Shown here: positions 34,827 through 45,636 of the stretch, piece by piece
Layout of the letters: every line of letters starts with the position of its first letter
Numbering within the stretch: the first letter of the stretch is position 1
Source of the DNA: Bullera alba
Lineage: Eukaryota; Basidiomycota; Tremellomycetes; Tremellales; Bulleraceae
Length of the DNA: 64,000 bases
Assembly (NCBI GenBank): GCA_001600095.1
Contig: BCIX01000004.1
Coordinates: 376,586-440,585, forward strand
Direction: 5' to 3'
Position numbers and translations under genes: made by a program
Notes under the pieces: model-generated
What the model was told of the DNA's origin: nothing
Database searches by the model: none
What the model saw: the letters and a program-made list of their open reading frames with translations, nothing else

Positions 34827-36578
34827 ATGGCGAGCCACGCGCGATCGTCCAGCTACGCAGGAGAGGAGTATGAGCTCCAATCGCCTTCGAGAGAGGTCGA
34901 CCCTTCCTCCGTCGCTGGACCTTCGCGACTGCGACCCACCAAGCAACCACGCACACTCACACTACACCCCTCGGTTTCCACATCTGCCCTCCTATTCGCT
35001 AGTCCAAATGGCCCAGCATCCCCAAGGCAGCGCCGGAGAGGGTCTCTCACCGATCCCGGTAACAGACGAAATCAGCATGGAGCGCAATTCCTCGAGGATG
35101 AGCCGGAGCAAGGGGAAGAGGTGCACGTCCCGGACATTGGGCACATACTCGGAATAGACGACACGAATGAGGATCACTTTGCGATAGCCGCTCGGATGCA
35201 GTCCCCTTGGAAGCGGAGGCTGTACCTTCTCATGGAGGAACCGAGCTCGGGCAGAGAAGCTTTTACTGTACATGTAATGGTGACCGGGGCTATACTGTTC
35301 AGGTGGGTTGAGCGAGTGAGCGACCGAGCTCATCGTTTAGTGCTGTTCTCACCACGTTGTCAACACTGCCTTCTTTTCACACGGATCCAGCATCCACACG
35401 GACGCTCTTTGGTCTTGATACAACATTGGTCGTCTTATTCACTATAGAGTATCTCACTCGGACAATAGCCCATTCCGACTCTTGGGCACAATGGTACTCC
35501 TGGGCCACATCATTTTTCGCATTACTCGACCTCATCGCTATTCTGCCTTACTACATCGAAGTCGCCCGTAATGACGACACATCGATCCTCTTCCGCTTCT
35601 CCATTTTGAGGACATTTCGACTGCTCCGGGTTTTTCGAGCATTCAAATATCAGAATCAAATGCTTCTCACCATCGAAGTCATGTACGTCGCCGTCCAGCG
35701 GTCAAAGGATGCTCTGGTCGCTCTGTCCTTTTTCATCCTATTGGTGCTGGTGTTCTTTGCCACGTTGATCTACTTTGCCGAGAGGGGATCATGGGACGCC
35801 AATCTAGGCGCCTTTGTCGATGCCGATGGCGATCCAAGTCAATTCGACTCTATACCCCAAACAGCATGGTTCGCCCTGGTCACCATGAGCACAGTCGGAT
35901 TCGGTGACGTGGTCCCGAGGAGCAGTCTGGGCAAGCTGTTGACTGTGCCACTGCTCATGTTTGGACTTCTGCTCATTGCGTTGCCGAGTTTTGTTCTGGG
36001 GAGGAACTTTGCGATTGTCTTTGACGCAATGACAAAACGGGCACCGAAAATGGTGCGTATTCAGTACCAATACATTGATCGCTGACACTACTTAGGCAAG
36101 CGCGCCTTCTTCAGCTCGATCATCGGTGGAGATCACCACTGGCACTGGGGAGCCACAGTCCGAGTCGCATGCACCGCTGCTTCCCGTCTCCAGTACCGAT
36201 ACATCGGAGACGCCGGCGCCAATCTTGAAGCGACAAGGATCGCCTCTACCGGGCGCAATGTCAGGCAGTAGACCTGCCGTGCGGATGTGGGACGGAGCGG
36301 ACGGAATGACAGAGAAAAAGGAGAGGGATTTGACCAATGTCAAATTGGCCAAGAATCAACTTGTTAGTCCTTGCCCCATGACGTTGAGCTGACGGATGCA
36401 GGTGCTTCTCGAGCAGATAGACTCGCTGCGTCAGACTATCGACAGGCAGGGTCTGATGCTAGCGCGGATGATGGAGGTAGTCGGTGGAGGCGACAAGGAT
36501 CTCTTCTCGGCGGAGACAGGCAAATCTGTCACCCGACCTGTTCACTTTGGCGAGAATGGAGACAGGGGGGAGGACTGA
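34827..36578 (+). CDS. Voltage-gated potassium channel (Kv/KvAP-like)
   Basis: A membrane channel with six predicted helices. The N-terminal 130 residues are disordered, then S1 starts in FTVHVMVTGAILFSAVLTTL (in-frame splice near 35302-35340). S2 and S3 are LFGLDTTLVVLFTIEYLTRT and WYSWATSFFALLDLIAILPY. S4 has regularly spaced arginines: RFSILRTFRLLRVFRAFKYQ. S5 is ALVALSFFILLVLVFFATLI. The pore is AWFALVTMSTVGFGDVVP, with TVGFGD in place of TVGYGD. S6 is LLMFGLLLIALPSFVLGRNF. The C-terminus is polar with a short coiled coil (LLEQIDSLRQTIDRQGLMLA). Three introns, about 535 residues. Such channels are scattered in fungi; the gating charge suggests voltage sensing. Confidence 0.9.
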
Positions 36579-37301
36579 GATAAGGGAGAAGTAGGATCTA
36601 CACTGCGCCGCACGGTCGGACAGTCTACAAGGTCCACTTTTACTCTCTCGATGGTCGCCATCGGCTATCGACCGCCAACTGGAACTTCGCACTCAGAGCA
36701 TAGTGCTCATGGATCGTGGGCTTGCCGAAGGGCGAGAGGATCGTCTAGCACCATCATCGACGGCCAACTTTCCGCTGTCTGACCACAGAGGGCACGTATA
36801 GTCCGGCTTTGAGCAGCACAGCGCGCTAGTTGCGGATTTATGGACCGTTCACGCGGGCCTCTGGAACGGTGATTCAGCATCTGTTCGAGGAAGGGATTGT
36901 GGAGACGGCCGAGGACGACGAGAAGGATTCAGGGGTACGCTTGCTCCGTTGTCCAGATACAACGTCGAGCGAGGCCGCTGCACATGTTTCTCCTAGCTTA
37001 TATGCAGTCGAGACAATGTTCCTGCGTCCCTGTTGGACATCCATCAGGCTGCCGGCCTTAGTTGATGGCCTGTACGATTATTCGATAGAGAGCCAGGCTG
37101 CAGCTCGTCCGGTGACGGAATCAATTTCACTCGCACAAATCCAACTCCCAACTCGCAGAACTCAACTTATTAAGCAGCGACTGAAGCTCTATACTACCCG
37201 TATTACTCGTCGTGTGATCCATCCCCATTCCAATCACCATCAAGCGTCATATGCATCGCATGAGCACGTAGCGGCCTCTGTGACAGCATATCCCGAATAT
37301 C
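36579..37301. other. Interval between K+ channel and YTH1, possible unrecognised exon
   Basis: About 720 bases. Plus-strand 36834-36935 reads LRIYGPFTRASGTVIQHLFE then EGIVETAEDDEKDSG. It is flanked by an AG (GCGCTAG) and a GTACGC donor-like site, so it could be an exon of a small gene. An ATG at 36711 opens MDRGLAEGREDRLAPSS, which could splice to it through a 37-nt intron. I could not complete a gene model. Confidence 0.3.
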
Positions 37302-38516
37302 ATGGCCGCGGCGAGCTCATCGACACCTCTCGACCCGCTCTTGGGCCGGGCGGCGGATTTCGTTCGACCTGATTTCCACCAGGTCAACTTGGACATTGAG
37401 GGGTATCTGAAGAATGAGAAGAACCTCAAGCTAGACACTGGTACGTGATCTCCCAACTTCCCGAGTTTTGTGCTGACCGTCGGGCGTAGACACGCAGATA
37501 TGTCGATTATCGCTACTCCCCCCCGGATGCCCATTACCACCCTCAGAATGCCCCTATCGCCACACGACGCCCTCTTCCCTCAACTTCAAACCCACCCCGC
37601 CACTACCGACCCATCCGAGAGAAAGAGAGAAGAAGACGACAGTGTGCAAGCATTACCTGAGGAATCTGTGCAAAATCGGAGATAATTGCGAGTACACCCA
37701 CGACTTCAATCTGAGGACGATGCCGGTGTGTATCTACTTTGTCAAAATGGGCAAGTGTGAGCTAGGTGGAGAGTGCCTGTACTTTCACCCTAGGGACAGG
37801 AGGGTAGAGTGTCCAGACTATAATAGAGGGTTCTGCAGATTTGGTGAGTTCATTCGTATCGAGTGATCGTTTAGATTGCTGACGAAGGTAGGCCCCGAAT
37901 GCCCTCGGAAACACATCAGAAGGATCCCATGCGGAGCGTACATGGCAGGTTTCTGTCCAGATGGCAAAGACTGCAAACTCGCACAGTAAGTCCAACCCGT
38001 AGTATACACCTGCTGACGAGTAGTCCATCGATATCGCGGCCTCCTCCTGAAGCATATATAAATCCACCTCCGCCCGACCCGAAGACAGCGGGACCACCCC
38101 CATCCCTTCCTGCGGGATATGGACGATGGCGAGAGTATCGCTACGACCCCAACGCCGTTGTGGTCCCGGCACCAGCTTGGGTGGAAGGTGGTTCGCTTTC
38201 AGGTTGGCGAGCAGGTGGCTTTTTGTCGAGCAATGCGAGGAAGGCTGAGCAAGGGTATGACCGTCGAGGACCGAGAGATGGAGGAGATGGAGAAGGAAGG
38301 AGAGGAGGCGGCGGCCTTGGAGGAGGGGGAGGTGCTGGTGGTGGATGGGTCAAGGATCTCAGCACGGTCCTGTGCTTCGTGAGTTGGATCACGTCGTGCT
38401 AAAGGAGTCTAATAACTAACGTTTGTCAGCGTTGCAACCAACATGGCCATTTCGCAAACGCCTGTCCGAATCAAGCTGTCCCGGGAGATAGAGGCGGTCT
38501 GCGGCGAGACGATTGA
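37302..38516 (+). CDS. YTH1: CPSF30/Yth1-like pre-mRNA 3' end processing zinc-finger protein
   Basis: Subunit of the cleavage and polyadenylation complex that binds the AAUAAA signal. The ATG at 37302 gives MAAASSSTPLDPLLGRAADF. After the first intron there are five CCCH fingers in a row: CRLSLLPPGCPLPPSECPYRH, CKHYLRNLCKIGDNCEYTH, CIYFVKMGKCELGGECLYFH, CPDYNRGFCRFGPECPRKH, CGAYMAGFCPDGKDCKLAH. A Pro-rich then Gly/Arg-rich linker leads, through an intron at 38382-38430, to a CCHC knuckle CFRCNQHGHFANAC near the C-terminus (stop 38514-38516). The knuckle is present in animals and basidiomycetes; yeast Yth1 lacks it. Four introns, about 335 residues. Confidence 0.94.
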
Positions 38517-38849
38517 GGAGTTTGTAGGAAGATATGTCATCTGTATTATCCGTCTCGCTCATCTTCTGCTTTCTTGAGCGCGTATTTAGTGTCTTTCGCC
38601 CATGCCGACAGGAATCCGAGTATCCGCCCGCTATTGAAAGTGGTCTTGACAACGATCCACGAATATGACAAAGACACCACTAATAACTCAGTGTACTGAC
38701 AGGCTATGAGGAGCCTGGCTCTTACGGAATTCTCTCTGCTGAGGTCAGCCGTCTTCCTCCATGCTCTGCAGTCTTTCGGCACTCGTACAGTATCATTATG
38801 CATACACCCGTACCCAACGTCCCAAGCTAACAATGTCACTGATAGATGC
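38517..38849. other. Convergent 3' region of YTH1 and HAS1
   Basis: No gene seen; holds the two 3' ends. A minus-strand open frame crossing it (38546-38956) is a shadow. Confidence 0.5.
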
Positions 38850-40694
38850 CTATGCCCTGCCTCGCTTCCTGTAGTAGGCCTTCTTGCCGCCTTCCTCCTC
38901 GTCACTACTGCCCTCCTCACCAACTTCTCTCTTCCTGCCCTTGATACTGCCCACACTGATGTTGACTTTGGGCGGGACCGAGAAACCGAAACTCTTGCCG
39001 ACCTTGGCCAGGTCTAGGCTGTTGACGTCGAAGATCTTCTTCAGGGAGTACGAAGCGTATGATTGGAGGTAAGATCGGTATCCGTCTCTGGCGGAGGTGT
39101 TGAGGTAGTGATTCTTCGAAATGAGGTTTTCGAGCTACGCTATAAGTTAGCATCAATCTGAAAGGAGAGGTCTGTGTTGTCGCTTACCTGTTTCTGGACA
39201 TCCTGGACTTTCGCCTGGGGAAAGCTGTACTCGTTCAAAGGGACCTTGGCGACTTTGAGGAATCGCAAAAAGCCCAGCTCCGATGGCAACAAGAACAAGA
39301 GACTCTTGCCTGCTTTACCGGCTCGAGCGGTTCGTCCCACCCTGTGGATGTAGTCCCTTGGGTCATCGGGAGGGTCGAACTGGATGATCCAATCTACTCG
39401 GGGGATGTCGAGACCTCGAGCGGCAACGTCCGTGCAGAGCAGGATACCAGTGGGCGCATTGCAGAACTCGAAGAAAGTGTTGGTCCGTTTCTGCTGTTTC
39501 TGCTTGCCCTGGAAAGAAGTCAGAAAGGCTCTAAATGATGCGAAGAGGTACTCACGTGTAGATCCAGTACTGGCACGTCAATGTAGTTGAGCAGCTCGGC
39601 GTGATACTTGACAGAATTGCAGCTCGAGAAGAAGACGATGACCTTTTTCTTCAAGTTCTTCTTGAGGAAAGTGAATAACAGCATGAACCGCCTATCCGAC
39701 TCGCAAACCACGTATCCCTGTTCCAGCATGTCGACGGTCGAAGCCTCCTTCTCCGAGTCGACGTTGATGTAGAGAGGACCCGGTCGGAGGGATATACGAG
39801 CAAGATCAGTGACCTTTGTGGTCTGCGTAGCGGAGAACAGCATGGACTGTCGGTTTTCTGCCAGTCAGCACAGAGTCTACAAGATTTGGACACACCTTTA
39901 GGCAAGATCTTGATGATTTGCTTCATTTCCTCCTCGAAACCGACTTCCAAGATTCGGTCCGCCTCATCAATGACCAAGGCTTTGATGTTTTTGAACACAA
40001 AGCCCTTTGTGTTTTGCAGGTGATCTAGCAGTCGACCGGGTGTGGCCACGATCAGGTTGACACCTTTGGCCAACTTGTCCGCTTCGGCCTTTCTGTTTGC
40101 TCCACCCATCAACACGCCAAATGTCTGGGAGTGACCCGACATGAGCTCCTTGGCAACGCCAAAGATCTGCAATGCCAGCTCTCTAGTAGGCGAGATGATG
40201 ATCACACCAGTACCTATCAAGTCAGTCGAGCTCTTCTTGCACTGCAACTCACCGTTCACTGGCTTGAACCTGAGCGTGCTCAGCATTTCCACACTGGGCA
40301 CCAAAAAGGCCATCGTCTTTCCGCTACCTGTTCTCGCAGCTCCCAGAACGTCCTTTCCTGCTAGGAGAGGCGGGATCGTCCTCGCCTGTACTTCTGTCAT
40401 TGTCTCAAAGCCCATTCTCTGGATAGCGCTGGACGTGGGCGGCGACAGGCTCAGTGTGGAGAATGGGACTCGCTCATAAGCCGCCTTTGGCGCGTTGACC
40501 GGGGTTGGCAGGGTGTCGGTAACGGGAGGTGGAGCATCCAGAGTCATCTTGGACGAGCTGGGTTCAGGCGAAGCTTGATCTTCTGTCTCGGTCGGAGCCA
40601 CGGTGGTGGAGGTAGAAGCGCCTTTGGAGGATCGCTTTCTCTTCTTCGCGGGCTTCCCATCGGAAGTACGTGGCTGCTGAGCGATTGCAGACAT
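38850..40694 (-). CDS. HAS1: DEAD-box RNA helicase Has1/DDX18
   Basis: Nucleolar helicase for 40S and 60S pre-ribosome assembly. The start [20 protein letters not shown] leads to a basic, Ser-rich tail, then the Q-motif region ([19 protein letters not shown]) and motif [21 protein letters not shown]. Also present are [45 protein letters not shown], motif [55 protein letters not shown] and motif [17 protein letters not shown]. The C-terminal part has [20 protein letters not shown] and [20 protein letters not shown], both specific to the Has1 branch. A basic tail ends AYYRKRGRA. Five introns, about 530 residues. Confidence 0.95.
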
Positions 40695-40981
40695 GGTGTA
40701 GATGATGACTGAGTGAGGTTAGGAAGTTTTCACTAATGATGCTCGTCTGTATCACCCAGCAGTGGGTGACTGCAGCAAGTGGAGGAGGATGCGACTGGGC
40801 TGCTTCAACTTTTTTCGGATAAAACAGTCAAATTAAATGAACGCGTAAATAATACACCTCTGCCATCGCCAGCCAAAAAGTTTGAAAGATTTCACAACCA
40901 TACATGTCTGACTCTCTCTACCTTCTCCCCTCTATCAACTCATACAACAGTCGGCGCAAGGCTTACACAACACTCTGACAA
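40695..40981. other. Divergent promoter region of HAS1 and UTP5 with probable leader exon 1
   Basis: No protein-coding signal. Pyrimidine-rich stretches (CTCTCTCTACCTTCTCCCCTC near 40911) precede a GTGAGT donor at 40982, so the last part is probably the first, noncoding exon of the UTP5 transcript. Confidence 0.5.
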
Positions 40982-41696
40982 GTGAGTATCGTCACGACTC
41001 TCACCCCTACCCCACCCTCACCGCGTGGGATGACTTCGTGTTCAATTCAAACTAGAGTCTGTTAGGCCAAGTGCCCAAGACACTTAAACGCACAACTCTG
41101 ATCCTCCCATCCAGCTAGCTACCCTGCTTCGGAATGCGAGCACAAGCTGACGACGATTTCAGAGTCTCGAGACCTGATTAGGTCGAGACCCCGTCCGTGA
41201 CTTGCACGTCAAGGTGAGTGCTGCGAAAACCTTTCTTGCCCGTCCCCCACCCTTCCCCTTTAATGATGCTCCCTTTGGGAATTACCGCCTGAGTGCATTT
41301 GGCATTCCTGGGCTTTCGGGCTCGGGCTGTTGGGTGTACGTTGCAGACAAAACATGGCTGTTTTATTTTTACTGAAATCAATACCCCTAAATACCCCTGT
41401 TCACGGTCGCCTCAGCCAGTCGACCAGTAGCTAACAGCTCATTAGGCACTCCTTCTCCTTGAACATAATTATCCAGCTGCTCTTCACATCAGGTTAGTGA
41501 GGTCTCTCATATCGCTGCTCTTCCAACCCTCCCCATAAATGAAGATACAACACGACGGTCTACTTACCAAAAAAAACAAACTGGTGAAAACGCCCGAAAC
41601 CCATTTCCCGGGCAACCAATCTGAACCCTCACCTCCTTCTGCGAACACACCTTGCAATAAGTCACAATGCTGACTCTTGTGTGTCTCACAGCGACC
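40982..41696 (+). promoter_or_regulatory. UTP5 5' leader with three unusually long introns
   Basis: Clear splice sites delimit three introns before the coding start. These are 40982-41162 (GTGAGT...GCTGACGACGATTTCAG), 41214-41445 (GTGAGT...GCTAACAGCTCATTAG, counting the branch CTAAC) and 41493-41691 (GTTAGT...GCTGAC...CTCACAG). Small noncoding exons 41163-41213 and 41446-41492 lie between. The introns are 181, 232 and 199 nt, versus 45-70 nt in coding regions here. Exon 41163-41213 contains a hairpin (arms GTCTCGA/TCGAGAC at 41164-41170 and 41183-41189, inner CCT/AGG, loop GATT). This could be a plain leader or the host of intron-encoded RNA. Confidence 0.6.
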
Positions 41697-43967
41697 ATGG
41701 CTCCCAAACAACCCGTTGCCGGTCCCTCCAGGATCAAGGCGGCCTCGACCCAAGCTCCCCCTCCTTCCGTTTCCGTCTCCGCCTTCAGCCCCTCCAGGAC
41801 GCACTTTGCTACTGCCCAGCCAATCCTTGGCTCTGCGGACAAACTCATCGTCTGGGACATCATCGCCGACCGTTTGTTATCCGAATGGGAGGTCGAGGGC
41901 GCTTCGAAAGCGACCACCGTTTCGTGGGCCAGTTGGTCAACGAACGGTTCGCGAAAGAAGAGACGTCGCAGGTCTGGTGCCGGCCAGGGCCAAGATGGTG
42001 ACGAAGACGTCATCCTTATCACCACAGACAAGGGTGCCCTCATCGTCTACTCGCCTAGAAGAGGGGAGGTCCTGCGACGGCTAGATGTTGGTAATATCTG
42101 TGCAGCATGCTCGGACGATACCCGAACGGTATTGGTCTCGAATAAAGATGTACTGGTGCTTTCACATGACCTTGCAAGTGTCCAAAAGACTTTCCCGCTT
42201 CCATCGAGCACGTCGTCTCCGACCGCCATTGCTCTGCTGCCAACGTCGACTGGTGATCGAATACACCTCTTGGTTGCTTCCGCCTCGGTGATACAGCTAC
42301 ACTTGAATCCCGGCAACGGTCGGACAGAATACACCTCTCCACCTCTACCTGTCACCACTTCATCAGTCACCGCCCTATACACCCTGCCAACCACCTCGCA
42401 AGGTACATCTTTCCTCGCCATCAGTCAAGACGACAGAACCGTTTCGCACTACACCTTCTCATCGCCTACCACCCCAGCCAAGCTATCGTATCGATATGCT
42501 TCGCCCACACTATCGCCCGCGCACTCGATTTCCCTCTCGCCGAGTCTGATATCAGTGTTGCATCACTCTGGTGAAGTCTCACTCTTCCCCTTGCCCACGG
42601 AACTCGACCTCGCCCGACCCAAGTCCGACTCGAAGCCATCTTCGCTCAAACTGGTCGAGGGTAAAGAGGACAAACAATCTCGACTCACCGGTGCTACCTT
42701 TGCTCCTGAGGACGACGAGTCGTCTGGATCCATCTTCTGCGGCAAGATGGTCGGTGGAGGCCGGGTCAAGTGGGTCAGAGCGACCTATGAGCAGCCCGAG
42801 GGTGGTGTCAAGAGCAGTATTGTGGTCAAGACCGATGGTCAGGATCTCGTCAACTCGGCCGCTGCGCAAAACGTGAGCTACATGATCCTTTGATCCCTCT
42901 GTCAAGCTGACACTATGATAGGCCATTCCCATCCAACGATACGCCCCACCCCCAGCGACCACTGACGTCCCTCAAGAAGACGAAGGGGAGTCTGCGGCTC
43001 AACTGCCTACCGACGTCGACATGGCCGACATGTCGCTCGGTGAACGACTTCTCGCCCTGCCCAATGGTGATAACGCCGTCGTCGCCCAACCCAGCAAGTC
43101 TGGCACCGCTCCCCTTGCCCTCAACGGCACTACCAATGCTGCGTCGCTCACCCGACTCTTGGTCCAAGCATTGCACACTTCCGACCCTGCCCTTCTCACA
43201 CTGTGTCTCTCGCACCGCGACCCTGTGTTGATTCGAAACACGATCCGCAAGATGCCAGCGCCAATGGCTCTGCCACTGCTCAAAGCCTGCGTGGAGCGAT
43301 TAGGCCGAGGCAAGAACAGCAGCAAACGGGGCGGTGGCCGTGGTGGCGGTCAAGGCGAGCAACAAGGTCGAGGTACCGTTGAATGGGTCAAAGGTGTCCT
43401 CGTCGAGCGAGGTGCCATCTTGATGACGGTGAGCAAAAGCCCTCATCGAGGTTATACTTCAGTGCTGATATAGTCCTCCAGATGCCTTCTCTGCCGTTGC
43501 ACCTTGCCACACTGTCGAAATTGCTGGAAAGCCGGATGCAGCTGTATCAACCACTGCTCTCGCTGTCGGGTCGGCTCGATCTTGCTCTTGCTCAAATTGC
43601 AATGAGGCGCCTTGCTCTTGAGCAGCAGGCGAATAGCAAAGCTGGGGACCATGGGGTCAAGTACGTCGAGGGGGAGAGCGACGACGAGTCCGACGACGAG
43701 GTTAGAGTCGAGGTCGGCGATGGCGAGGGAGATGTCGAGGATATCGACATGCGAGTCGGGTGAGCAAAATGATCTCTTCCCTGTCGCTCAGTGCTGACGA
43801 AACACAGCGAGGAGAGTGATGATGAAGAGGAAGAGAGCGATGAAGAGGATGACGAGGATGATATGAGTGATGATCTGCTCGAGTCAGGGTCCGACGACGG
43901 AGGTATGCTCGACCTCGATGCTGAGGAGGGGGAGAGCGGTAGTGAGAGTGAAGAAGACGACGAGTAG
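41697..43967 (+). CDS. UTP5: Utp5/WDR43-like subunit of the small-subunit processome
   Basis: Member of the t-UTP/UtpA group that acts on pre-rRNA transcription and early processing in the nucleolus. The ATG at 41697 (MAPKQPVAGPSRIKAASTQ) follows the AG of the last leader intron; the ATG at 41667 is inside that intron. A WD40 propeller is visible: FATAQPILGSADKLIVWDII, ICAACSDDTRTVLVSNKDVL, FLAISQDDRTVSHYTF. The C-terminal Utp12 domain starts SLTRLLVQALHTSDPALLTL, CLSHRDPVLIRNTIRKM and continues after an intron with MPSLPLHLATLSKLLESRMQ. It ends with a long acidic tract (EESDDEEEESDEEDDEDD). Three coding introns, about 705 residues. Confidence 0.9.
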
Positions 43968-44325
43968 GCACGTCAGCCGCTCGATCGATAGCATCTAGTG
44001 TAGTCATACACCACATGTATTACCTGCAAGTCGGTCTGGCCTCCCCCGAGAACGAGACAAGAAGAAGCCTGAAGAAGCCTTTGAAATGAAACGAAGATCG
44101 CCAATCTCTTCAGTTTCGTATTTTGATTCCGCTCCGCCAGGGTCCGTTGGACAACCGCAGTTTCGCCCCGCACCTTCCGTCATCGTGATCGAACCGACAT
44201 GTCAGCAATCCGAGAACGTAGTCGACCCGATCAGTCACACATGACATTCATCTCTTCTCTTCTCCTTTTGGCTTTATCTACAAACATCATCCTCAAGGAT
44301 CACATTACAAGAATGTAAACACCGT
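43968..44325. other. Convergent 3' region of UTP5 and cyclophilin
   Basis: No gene seen; two 3' untranslated regions meet here. Confidence 0.5.
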
Positions 44326-45069
44326 TTAAAGGGTTCCGGAAGAGGTGATGGTGACCTTGGCCTTTGGCTCTGCGAAAGGATCATGTCAGCTGTGGAACAA
44401 TTTGGACAGCTGTTTACTCACTTCCGGAGTCGGTTCCGAGGCTCTCGATCTTCTTGACAAGGTCGGAACCCTCGGTGACCTCACCGAAGACGACGTGCTT
44501 GCCGTCCAACCACGAGGTGACGACGGTGGTGATGAAGAACTGGGATCCGTTGGTGTTGGGTCCGGCGTTGGCCATGGAGAGGAGGAATGGTCGGTCGTGT
44601 CTGAGCTTGAAGTTCTCGTCCGCGAACTTGTTGCCGTAGATGGACTAAAACAAAGGTGTCAGCTTTCACCAAAGGACCCTGGACAGAGTAGCTCACCTTT
44701 CCACCGGTACCGTTGTGGTTGGTGAACTATACGAAGTCAGAAAGGGCTCTTTTGATTTACAAGATGGGACTCACGTCACCACCCTGGAGCATGAAGTTGG
44801 GGATGACTCGGTGGAATCCAGAGCCGGCGTAACCGAAGCCCTTGTCACCAGTGCAGAGGGATCGGAAGTTGGCGGCAGTCTTGGGGACGACGTCGTCGTA
44901 CAGCTTGAAAGAGATTCGGCCAGCTGGGGCGTCTGGGAGGATATCAGCTGTTGATCTACCAGAGCTCACGTTAGCTGGCTCACTGTTGATAGCGACGTCA
45001 AAGTAAACTCCGCTACAGAAATATCAGCGGGTGCATTCATGACCGACAACTCGCATGGACTCACGCCAT
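44326..45069 (-). CDS. CPR1: Cyclophilin A (peptidyl-prolyl isomerase)
   Basis: Cytosolic prolyl cis-trans isomerase and cyclosporin target. Spliced exons read [20 protein letters not shown], then [20 protein letters not shown] and [20 protein letters not shown]. These include the catalytic Arg-Phe-Met-Gln set, and [17 protein letters not shown] follows. [20 protein letters not shown] carries the Trp that governs cyclosporin binding. It ends [10 protein letters not shown]. The length of about 162 residues is typical of the single-domain type. Four introns; first exon just ATGGC. Codons are strongly biased to C-ending forms, suggesting high expression. A longer leader with a probable noncoding intron extends to about 45240. 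Confidence 0.95.
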
Positions 45070-45636
45070 TGTGGAACTGGTCGAGACAAATCGTTTGGCG
45101 AAAGACATCGGAGAGGGGATGGGATCAACGTGTGTTCACAAAGAGAGTCGAAGGAGGTGATCGGATGGGAGGGGCAGAACAGCTAACCGTAAGCATGAGC
45201 AGAGCAGAGGAGGCCGAGAGGCCTGCGACGTACATGTTCTTTTTTGGTTGATTTGGTTTTGAGGGAAGTGATTGGGGTGATGAGAGAAAGGAAGGAAGGG
45301 GTGAAGAAGATCAACTTGAACCAACTCCACGCAGCACCCCCCCCTTGCTACGCGATGGAGTGCGATGGAAGGTGGGCGGGTGGAGTAGTGTCTTAGTGCG
45401 TCATCGGGATTTCGGATAATAAGCTATGCCACGTGGCATGTGGCAGTAGAGAGGTTGGGCCTGGCCAAGTGGAGGTCTGTCTTCCTCGTCCACCCAGTCG
45501 CGTACCTCTCAATAGGTGCTCTAACTTCCTCGTTGGGTTGATGATACTGCCGGGTCTACTGCCAGGGACCTCCCGCGCCTACTGATGATCATCGACTGAG
45601 AGCAAGGCCTATTCCGTGGAGTGCTACAGGTCTATA
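45070..45636. other. Divergent promoter of cyclophilin A and the PAG1 gene
   Basis: No independent gene. Near 45189 a GTTAGC donor-like site on the minus strand suggests a leader intron for cyclophilin. A run of nine C at 45337-45345 is the only low-complexity patch. Confidence 0.45.

Noticed and set aside
40982..41691. Definite C/D or H/ACA snoRNA call in the UTP5 leader introns
   Set aside because: Only partial C-box matches with no terminal stem; not enough to annotate an RNA gene.
41667..41696. Upstream in-frame ATG for UTP5 (adding MLTLVCLTAT)
   Set aside because: It lies between the branch point GCTGAC and the acceptor CTCACAG of a leader intron; the ATG at 41697 directly follows the splice site.
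45069..45236. N-terminal signal-peptide exon for cyclophilin (MYVAGLSASSALLMLT)
   Set aside because: Joining it through the visible donor and acceptor puts the cyclophilin body out of frame; the single-domain start [11 protein letters not shown] is standard.
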